From: an uncultured Lachnospiraceae bacterium
Lineage (GTDB): Bacteria; Bacillota; Clostridia; Lachnospirales; Lachnospiraceae
Reading direction: 5' to 3'
NCBI GenBank assembly: GCA_934394615.1
Contig: CAKRRJ010000006.1
Span: forward strand, 1 to 46,524
DNA length: 46,524 nucleotides
Shown in pieces: positions 1 through 6,709 of this stretch. The first letter of the stretch is position 1; each line of letters starts with the position of its first letter. The notes under the pieces were generated by a model, which worked only from the letters and a program-made list of their open reading frames with translations, ran no database searches and was not told the DNA's origin. Position numbers and translations under genes: made by a program.

Positions 1-58
1 TCATTTCTATAATTTGATTTTTGTATTGCAAACTGCCTTTCATTAATTTTAATGCCAT
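1..58 (-). CDS. Start of an unidentified gene, cut by the window edge
   Basis: Reading leftwards from base 58, an ATG is preceded by a good GGAGGG ribosome site about nine bases upstream. It opens a frame of 19 codons (MALKLMKGSLQ...) that runs off the window. I do not recognise the product. It lies just downstream, on the same strand, of a broken nucleoside phosphorylase remnant, and the DNA is much richer in A+T than the genes to the right. This suggests acquired or mobile DNA at this edge. The frame is too short for firm support. Confidence 0.35.
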   Translation of the reverse strand, partial: MALKLMKGSLQYKNQIIEM

Positions 59-62
59 GAAT

Positions 63-278
63 TTACTCCCTCCAAATTCCACTAGAAATTATAGCTCTAA
101 AAGAAGATACTTGTTTCGTGTCAGATTTGTCAGCATACTCATCTATATAATTACCAAGAAGTGCGAACACACACTTTTTCGGAAGATTGAGTTGTAAATT
201 TTCACGTACAGGACTTATGACGACTGTCTATTCTGTATCAAACTCCAATATCGGTATAGCATTTTTTATAATTCCCAT
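63..278 (-). pseudogene. Nucleoside phosphorylase remnant with in-frame stop
   Basis: On the minus strand an ATG at 278 follows a GAGG ribosome site and gives MGIIKNAIPILEFDTE, then a TAG at codon 17 (228-230). The same frame continues as TVVISPVRENLQLNLPKKC, CVFALLGNYIDEYADK and so on, until a TAA at 63-65. From memory this resembles the first 60 residues of a clostridial phosphorylase-superfamily protein. There the residue at the stop is often Gln, so one C-to-T change (CAG to TAG) would explain it. The rest of the gene, with the catalytic core, is missing, and likeness ends after about codon 60. It is therefore a double-broken remnant. The family assignment is from memory and moderately sure. 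Confidence 0.5.
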
Positions 279-380
279 ACTCTTACCTCACACATATTTC
301 ATTAAGACCAAAATCAATCACATCAACAATTTCGATTTGTTTCTCCCAAAATCATACCACAAAAACAATTAACTGGAAAG

Positions 381-1055
381 ATGGCAGAAAAAATGATGAA
401 CGCCCGGTTATTTCGGGCGGCGACAGTTCAGCTGATGCGGGAACAGCATATAGAGGGTGTTCTCGATGTGATTCCGGCATTCTGTTCTCTGCTGATCAAC
501 TATGATCCGCGCGTGATTTCTTACAGCGAGATCACAAAGCGAATGAAAAAGCTTTTGAAAGTGGAGACAAAGGCGGGAGAGAAGAGAAAAAAAGTTTTTG
601 AGATCCCGGTTTGCTACGGTGGAAAGTATGGTCCGGATCTGGCATACATCGCAGAGCATGCGGGTATGACGGAGGAGGAAGTCATTGCCCTGCACAGCTC
701 GACGGATTATCTGATCTATATGCTCGGATTCCTTCCGGGATTCTGTTACCTTGGCGGACTCGATGAGCGTCTTCACACCCCGAGACTGGCAACGCCGAGA
801 ATCAAGATTGACGCGGGAAGCGTCGGAATTGGCGGTTCTCAAACCGGTATTTATCCGATGGATTCACCGGGTGGCTGGCAGCTGATGGGAATGACTCCGG
901 TGAAGACTTACGATCCGGAGCGCGAAGTTCCGATTCTCGTGGAAGCCGGCGACTACATTCGATTCGTTCCGGTGGACGAAGAAGAATATTTGCGGATTAA
1001 GGCACTGGTTGATCAAGGAACCTATGAGTGTACTGTTCGCGAAGGTGAGGTGTAA
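381..1055 (+). pseudogene. pxpB: 5-oxoprolinase subunit B (KipI family), N-terminus truncated
   Basis: In the PxpABC complex, PxpB works with PxpC and PxpA to open 5-oxoproline to glutamate using ATP. The 224-residue frame keeps the KipI core: GVLDVIPAF near residue 27, LGFLPGFCYLGG near 114, GSVGIGGSQTGIYPMDSPGG around 147-166, and GDYIRFVPV near 191. Known family members begin with a GDSA...FG segment about ten residues longer than what is present here. That segment is absent, and homology starts near residue 7, just where the AT-rich DNA ends. No convincing ribosome site precedes 381. The C-terminus looks complete, and GGTGAGG inside it would serve the next start. I score it as a 5'-truncated gene; a shortened but translated protein is possible. 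Confidence 0.7.
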
Positions 1056-1056
1056 T

Positions 1057-2332
1057 ATGGGAATCCGCAGTGTTGCGGTGTATTCCAGGGAAGACCAGAA
1101 CAGCCTTCATGTCCAGCTCGCGGACCAGAGAATCTGTATCGGTGAGGGACCTGCAAAGAACAACTACTTAAACATGGATCAGATTATCATGGCAGCTAAG
1201 AATATGGGTGCGGATGCGATTCACCCGGGTTATGGTTTTCTGTCTGAGAACAGCGAGTTTGTGAGACGCTGTAAAGAAAACGGCATTGCATTCATCGGTC
1301 CGGATGCAGATGTCATCGACCGGATGGGAAACAAGTCCCATGCGAGAAAGACGATGATGGACGCAGGCGTTCCGGTTGTTCCGGGCACGAGAGAACCGGT
1401 CTACGATGCAGAAGTCGGAAAGAAGCTGGCAAAAGAGATCGGTTATCCGGTCATGATCAAGGCCTCTTCCGGAGGCGGCGGAAAGGGCATGCGTGTCGCT
1501 GAGAATGAGGATGAGTTTGAGTTCCAGTTTGGCATGGCACAGAGAGAGTCTGCAAATGCATTTGGTGATGATACCATGTATATTGAACGCTTTGTGCAGA
1601 ATCCGCGCCATGTTGAGATTCAGATCATGGCGGACTCCTTCGGAAATGTGGCTGCTCTCGGAGACAGAGACTGTTCCGCGCAGAGAAATCACCAGAAGCT
1701 GATCGAGGAATCCCCTTCTCCGGCAGTTACCGATGAGATGCGCGCGGAGATGAACAAATATGCGATCCTCGCAGCGAAGACGGTTGGCTACACGAATGCC
1801 GGAACGATCGAGTTCATTGTTGATTCGAATGGACACTTCTATTTCATGGAGATGAACACGAGAATTCAGGTTGAGCATGGTGTTACGGAGATGGTGACCG
1901 GAACGGATCTGATTATCGAGCAGATCCGCGTGGCAATGGGAGACCGCTGAGCTTCACGCAGGAGGATGTGCGCCCGAGAGGTCACGCGATCGGGTGCAGA
2001 ATCAATGCGGAAATTCCGGAGAAGAACTTTATGCCGAGCCCGGGTGTTGTCAGACACCTTCATCTTCCGGCAGGAAATGGAGTTCGTGTCGATACCGGAC
2101 TTTATACCGGATACAAGATTCCATCGGAGTACGACTCGATGATCGCGAAAGTGATCGTGCATGCTCCGACGAGAGAGGCAGCACTGATGAAGATGCGTTC
2201 GCACTCAATGAGATGCTTGTGATCAGTGTGGAGACGAATCTGGATTTCCAGTATCAGATTATGGGACATCCGGTTTTTGCAGAAGGAAAGGCAGATACCG
2301 GATTTATTGAGAATGCCATGCATATCAAGTAA
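1057..2332 (+). pseudogene. Biotin carboxylase remnant (N-terminal deletion, two frameshifts)
   Basis: This is an AccC-type biotin carboxylase, the kind found in clostridial pxp operons. The text from MGIRSVAVYS matches the family from about residue 24 onward; the usual start with the IANRGEIA motif is missing. The ATP-grasp glycine loop (SSGGGGKGMR), the HVEIQI segment and the MNTRIQVEHGVTE segment are present. Reading then breaks twice. After MGD at about 1943 one base is missing, and the frame resumes with PLSFTQEDVRPRGHA. At about 2200 another base is missing (expected RSALNEMLV), and the frame ends at ENAMHIK, 2332. No neighbouring biotin carrier protein remains. It is non-functional as read; single-base sequencing errors could mimic the two shifts but not the missing N-terminus. 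Confidence 0.85.
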
Positions 2333-2366
2333 ATGGCATGTTATAACAGGACGGGAGGAGAAGACA

Positions 2367-3260
2367 ATGTATTGTGTAGATTTAAACAGCGATCTTGGAG
2401 AGAGCTTTGGACGTTATACACTCGGAATGGATGACAAGGTGATTCCGTTAATCACATCTGCAAATGTGGCATGCGGATTTCATGCATCCGATCCGGTTGT
2501 AATGAAAAAGACGATTGAGATGGCAAAGGAGGCAGGCATCCGTGTCGGAGCACATCCGGGATATCCGGATCTGATGGGATTCGGCCGTCGAAACATGAAT
2601 GTCTCTCCGGCGGAAGCGAAAGCCTACACCTTTTACCAGATTGGTGCTCTGGACGCATTCTGCAAGGCATCCGATGTGGAGATGCAGCATGTAAAACCGC
2701 ACGGCGCTTTCTATAATATGGCAGCAAAAGATTACAAACTCGCAAAAGGAATCTGTGAGGCAATTGCGGAGTACAATCCAAAGCTGATTCTGATGGCACT
2801 TGCGGGAAGTGAGATGATCCGTGCGGGACAGGATTGTGGACTGCGGACGGCATCTGAGGTGTTTGCGGATCGTGCCTACGAGGAAGACGGAACGCTTGTG
2901 GCCAGAACGAAAGAGGGCGCGATGATCACCGATGAGAATGAGGCGATTGCGCGCGTGATTCGCATGGTCAAAGAGCAGAAGGTTCAGGCGATTACCGGTG
3001 CAGAAGATGTGCACCAGAAACTGGCAGATCATAAGATTGACGGCTTTGTGCTGAATGAATCTCCGCAATGGGAGGAGGATAACCTTTCTGCCATCACACG
3101 GATTGGTGCTTCCTGCAATTATTTTGTCATCAGCAGGAACCGTCCCGATCTGAAAGCGGATCTGGATATTGCCATGCAGAAAATAGCGCATGATTTTTGC
3201 ACGATGTTTCCAGCGAAGTACTTTACAAATCGGAATGCCTATAATATAATGGCGAAATGA
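2367..3260 (+). pseudogene. pxpA: 5-oxoprolinase subunit A fused to a solute-binding fragment
   Basis: PxpA (LamB/YcsF family) starts at ATG 2367 behind GGGAGGAG. Residues 1-211 are an orthodox PxpA: VDLNSDLGESFGRY, ANVACGFHASDP, GAHPGYPDLMGFGRR, HVKPHGAFYN, EVFADRAYEEDGTLV. At VQAITG (residue 211, base ~2997) family likeness stops. The expected ending with its CVHGD motif is absent. The last ~86 residues (KIDGFVLNES, ISRNRPDLKADLDIAM, PAKYFTNRNAY) instead resemble the end of a family-3 periplasmic solute-binding domain of the kind found in sensor GGDEF/EAL proteins. The total of 297 residues exceeds the usual ~255. The partner subunits are broken or absent, so activity is unlikely. The frame itself is open, so a stable chimera may be made. 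Confidence 0.7.
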
Positions 3261-3335
3261 GTTGTTTTTTCTGGAAACGTTGAAGCACTGCGTTTATCTG
3301 GGCACCTGCGCAGCGCTGAGTGAGTGGTGCAACCG

Positions 3336-3393
3336 GCCAGGAGGCTTCTGTTGTTTGATTGGGTCAGACAATAGGGGCTTTCTGGCATTTTTT
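3336..3393 (+). terminator. Strong intrinsic terminator after the pxp remnants
   Basis: An 11-bp outer stem (GCCAGGAGGCT with GGCTTTCTGGC, some G-U pairs) encloses an inner 8-bp stem (TTGTTTGA with TCAGACAA). It is followed by A and six T. It separates the pxp remnants from the polysaccharide operon. A second small hairpin (3399-3415) with its own T-run follows directly, just before the ribosome site of the MotA-EAL gene. It may be a second terminator or a leader attenuator. Confidence 0.8.
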
Positions 3394-3455
3394 GGTTTTC
3401 CGGCTGAAAAGCGGAATTTTTTGTTATGAATAAAGATAAGGAAAGGTGAAATACC

Positions 3456-5018
3456 ATGCAAAGAAGCCTGATGACATTTGTAATAACAGTTCTCGCGGGC
3501 GGAGCAGTTCTGATCGCATACGCTCCGGACGTTTTATCCATGCTTTTTATCGCGATCATGGAGGCAATCCTGGTTGCTGGTGTGTTTTGCGGCGTGCTGC
3601 CGGTCATCCGTTATAATCAGGCACTGCAGCGCGGAGTATGGAATATTCAGCGCGCAACAGGAGTTCAGACCAGTTCTACCTGGTCCGCGGTTCTCGGATA
3701 TGAGAGCTTTTTCCAGCAGCAGACTCTGGACGACTTTTTTGATGAATACCGTGCCAAGGTGAAGACTCAGCAGTCGTCCGGACAGATTCTGTGCGATATC
3801 ACGGAATATATCAATGAAGATGAACTGGCACTGCACAGCTGGCAGAGTCTGGTCCGCCAGATTCCGGGCATGATGACGAGCCTTGGTATCCTCGGTACGT
3901 TCATCGGTCTTCTGATCGGTATCCGCGGCATTGGCTTCAGTACAGTCACGGATGCGCTTACCAGTGTCCAGACACTTCTCTCCGGTATTCAGGTGGCGTT
4001 CTATACTTCCATTGCCGGTGTGATTTTATCTCTTTTGTTCAACATTGTTTACGGGGTCGCATGGAATATGATGCTCCGTAATCTGGGCATGTTTACGGAT
4101 TCCTTCCATAAAAATGTGATTCCGTCCGTAGAAGAGCAGACCCTTTACCGGGAACGCAGGGAGTACAGCCGGATCGTGGATCTGTTAGAGCGTCTTCCGA
4201 AGATTCCGGAGTATTCTACATCCAACCCGGCATCCTCTGTCACAGGAGCGGAACACGAAAAGATCCTGATGCCGCAGATTCTGGCCGGATTACAGAACGG
4301 GGAATTTACGTTCCAGCTTCAGCCGAAGTTCGACATCAATACACGAAAGATCATCGGCGCGGAAGCACTGGTGCGCTGGAATCACGGGAAAATGGGCGTG
4401 ATGCTCCCATCGGTGTTTATTCCGGTTTTAGAGCAGAACGGATATATCACAAAGCTGGACCAGTACATATGGGAGTCCGTCTGCAGCACGATCCGCCAGT
4501 GGATTGATGCAGGAATGCGGCCGGTTCCGCTTTCCATCAATGTAACAAAAATGGACATCCTTGCTATGGATGTGGTGGAGTATTTCACAAACCTTGTAAA
4601 AAAATACCGTGTTCCGCCGCGTTATCTGGAAATTGAGATCGCAGAGACCGCGTATCTCAATGCCGCGCATTCTGTCATGGAAATCGAAGAACAGCTTCGC
4701 GCGGAAGGATTCCGCGTTGTCATCGATGGATTCGACGGAGATTTCATTGTATTAAAAGATATGGACAATATTTCCGCGGATGCGCTGAAACTGGATCTGC
4801 GCCGTTTTGCCGGAAAACAGAGCCCGGAGGCAATCGCGGAACTGTTTGCGCACGCGCGCAGGCGGAAGCTGAATCTGACAGCGGAGGGGATCGAGAGTAT
4901 GGAACAGCTTACGCTTCTGCGCAAGTGCGGGTGTTCGGAAGGACAGGGATTCCTGCTTTCCAAACCGATCACGGTACAGGAGTTTGAGGAGCTGACGAAC
5001 AAGGAGACGATGAAATGA
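3456..5018 (+). CDS. MotA/TolQ/ExbB-like channel fused to a degenerate EAL domain
   Basis: This is a 520-residue membrane protein. Residues 5-23 and 28-51 are membrane helices. The MotA/ExbB core follows, with helices near 137-157 (GTFIGLLIG) and 176-203 (AFYTSIAGVILSLLF), the latter keeping the Thr/Ser pattern of proton channels. Residues 268-515 form an EAL domain: EAL at 303-305, N362, the E392/E394/E397 region, K445, E478 and Q497. The usual DDFGTG loop reads DGFDGD at 424-429, so one of the paired metal-binding aspartates is lost. It probably binds c-di-GMP without cutting it. It heads the polysaccharide operon and overlaps the next gene by four bases (ATGA), so the pair is probably translationally coupled. 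The ribosome site is AAGGAAAGGTG. The fold calls are firm; the gating role is inference. Confidence 0.85.
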   Translation: MQRSLMTFVITVLAGGAVLIAYAPDVLSMLFIAIMEAILVAGVFCGVLPVIRYNQALQRGVWNIQRATGVQTSSTWSAVLGYESFFQQQTLDDFFDEYRAKVKTQQSSGQILCDITEYINEDELALHSWQSLVRQIPGMMTSLGILGTFIGLLIGIRGIGFSTVTDALTSVQTLLSGIQVAFYTSIAGVILSLLFNIVYGVAWNMMLRNLGMFTDSFHKNVIPSVEEQTLYRERREYSRIVDLLERLPKIPEYSTSNPASSVTGAEHEKILMPQILAGLQNGEFTFQLQPKFDINTRKIIGAEALVRWNHGKMGVMLPSVFIPVLEQNGYITKLDQYIWESVCSTIRQWIDAGMRPVPLSINVTKMDILAMDVVEYFTNLVKKYRVPPRYLEIEIAETAYLNAAHSVMEIEEQLRAEGFRVVIDGFDGDFIVLKDMDNISADALKLDLRRFAGKQSPEAIAELFAHARRRKLNLTAEGIESMEQLTLLRKCGCSEGQGFLLSKPITVQEFEELTNKETMK

Positions 5019-6709
5019 AGCCGAGAAAAAGGCAGAATGATGATGAATTGAATTTCTGGCAGCCTGCGACGGATATGTTCAGCGCACTGATGCTGGTATT
5101 GCTGCTTGTAATCCTGCTGCTGGCTCTTTATCTGGTCAACGTTCCGGATCATGATGGAATTGATGAAACTGGAAATGTGACGGCAACGCCATCGGATGCT
5201 GTTGGAGACGGCATTGGTGCCGCTATAAAGCGCCCAGAGACAAACAGCGGCGGCAATCCGGACGACAACGGCAATGGCGGAAGCGAACACGGCGAAGACG
5301 GCGGTGAGCAGGAATACGAAGGCAGCGGCGGCGAGGAAAAGCACGACGGAAGCAACGGAGGCGGCGGAGGCGGCTCTGGAACCGGACCAGGAACCGGACC
5401 GGGAGAGGGACTGAAATCGGCGGTGTATGTTGTTATGGTTGATGCGGAGACAGACCGGACCATCAAGGAACAGGGCGTTCAGTTTGAGCTGTACGGCGCG
5501 GACAATTCGCTGCAGGTACTGAATGTCTATTATCCGGAAAAGATTTCGTTCCGTTCCTACGAGACAACGGAACAGGGAACCTTCTACTTCCCGGAAAAAC
5601 TCTGGCAGGGAGAGTATATTGTACATGAGCTGACCGAACCGGCCGGATATGACGCGGCAGAAAACCAGTATTTTGACTTAAACAACATCTACGACTGGCC
5701 GGAGCCTTTTGTAGTCAAGGTTCCGCTGAATCCGTCCAGAAACATCATCCGGATCCAGATGAACGACGCGGAAACTGCACAGCCTGTGGAAGGCGGCACG
5801 TTTGAGGTCATCGCGGGCGAGGACATTATCACACAGGACGGCACGCTGCGCTACCATGCGGGACAGGTTGTAGGAACAATCGCCTGCGACGAAAAGGGCT
5901 ACGGTACCAGCGATGAGCTTTACCTCGGAAAGTACATTGTCCGGGAGAAAGATATTCCGGAGTATTACGTTGGTCAGGAGTCTGATCTGGACTGCAGCGT
6001 GGAAAAGAAAACCGAGGTGGAAGTGCCGTTAAATACGCTTACCTCTAAGCTCAGCCGCGTGACATTGAATCTGAAAGATGAGCTTTACAATACAAGACCG
6101 ATCGCCGGCGCGGTTTACCAGGTAACACCGGATCACGGCGTTTCCAGGGAGGTAACGACCGATGCTTCCGGACAGATCATTCTGGATCAGTTAGACAAAA
6201 ATACGACTTATACCATCACACAGACAGAAACTGTGGATGATTATGAACCGGATACCCAGGAGCATACCTTCAGCGTTGCGGCAGATGGAAGGATCAGTGG
6301 ACAGGATGAGCTGAAACTGGATCTGACAAACCGTATGATCCGTGTGGAGATCGGAGCGTCAAAGAATCCGTTAGGCCGTCAGAGTGCCGGAGTTGACATG
6401 CAGCTCTTCGATGCTTCCGGCAATGAGATTCAGGCATGGACAACCAGTACGGTGCCGGTTACCTTTACAAACTTGAAGTCTGGCAGCTATTATATCGTGA
6501 TGGATGGAAATACGCAGAAGAAATATCCGCTTCAGGTAAATGATCAGGCTGCAGTACAGAGCGTACTTGTCGGATCCGGACAGTATATGCGTTATATTCT
6601 TGCGGGAGCAGGTGTATTCGGCGTGATTATGGTCCTGGCTGTTCTGCTTACGGGTCTCTTTAAAAAGGAAAAAACAAAAAATAAGAAAGCGAAAAAAGGT
6701 GACGTATAA
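5015..6709 (+). CDS. MotB/TolR-like stator protein with Cna_B (SpaA-type) repeats
   Basis: This 564-residue protein begins with a basic head, then NFWQPATDMFSALMLVLLL. This is a MotB/TolR/ExbD-type anchor with a single aspartate (D20) at the mouth of the membrane helix, the position of the proton-binding residue in that family. Residues 45-133 are an acidic, Gly-rich linker (GGGGGGSGTGPGTGPG). Four beta-sandwich repeats of Cna_B/prealbumin type follow, at about 135-242, 243-342, 345-440 and 441-512 (for example VDAETDRTI...GVQFELYGA, GEYIVHELTEPAGYD). A second helix (525-549) and a Lys-rich tail inside the cell end the protein. There is no OmpA peptidoglycan-binding domain and no LPXTG signal. 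It overlaps the MotA-EAL gene by four bases and the next gene by one (TAATG). It is probably the stator partner of that channel, reaching into the cell wall. Confidence 0.75.
   Translation: MKPRKRQNDDELNFWQPATDMFSALMLVLLLVILLLALYLVNVPDHDGIDETGNVTATPSDAVGDGIGAAIKRPETNSGGNPDDNGNGGSEHGEDGGEQEYEGSGGEEKHDGSNGGGGGGSGTGPGTGPGEGLKSAVYVVMVDAETDRTIKEQGVQFELYGADNSLQVLNVYYPEKISFRSYETTEQGTFYFPEKLWQGEYIVHELTEPAGYDAAENQYFDLNNIYDWPEPFVVKVPLNPSRNIIRIQMNDAETAQPVEGGTFEVIAGEDIITQDGTLRYHAGQVVGTIACDEKGYGTSDELYLGKYIVREKDIPEYYVGQESDLDCSVEKKTEVEVPLNTLTSKLSRVTLNLKDELYNTRPIAGAVYQVTPDHGVSREVTTDASGQIILDQLDKNTTYTITQTETVDDYEPDTQEHTFSVAADGRISGQDELKLDLTNRMIRVEIGASKNPLGRQSAGVDMQLFDASGNEIQAWTTSTVPVTFTNLKSGSYYIVMDGNTQKKYPLQVNDQAAVQSVLVGSGQYMRYILAGAGVFGVIMVLAVLLTGLFKKEKTKNKKAKKGDV

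Larger units (their letters stand above)
1..380. other. AT-rich left-edge segment, probably foreign or rearranged
   Basis: This 380-base stretch is clearly richer in A+T than the pxp remnants that start at about 381. Apart from the minus-strand remnant at 63-278 and the edge gene start at 1-58, I see no plus-strand gene. The 61-codon plus-strand frame at 187-372 has no ribosome site and lies opposite the remnant. The change in base composition coincides with the point where pxpB loses its expected N-terminus, so the join near 380-400 is likely a breakpoint. Confidence 0.5.

Noticed and set aside
187..372. A 61-codon plus-strand frame at the left edge
   Set aside because: No ribosome site, odd composition, and it lies opposite the better-supported phosphorylase remnant on the minus strand.
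3261..3455. A c-di-GMP (GEMM) riboswitch ahead of the MotA-EAL gene
   Set aside because: Expected because of the EAL domain, but the conserved core and tetraloop-receptor parts of GEMM-I or GEMM-II are not visible. The gap is explained by a long terminator hairpin and a small second hairpin.
5149..5466. A 105-codon minus-strand frame rich in Pro
   Set aside because: It is the mirror of the Gly-rich linker of the MotB-like gene and has no ribosome site.
3456..6709. Zorya-type anti-phage system (ZorA/ZorB)
   Set aside because: A MotA/MotB-like pair is present, but there is no OmpA domain in the second protein, no ZorC/D/E partner, and the setting is a polysaccharide operon.
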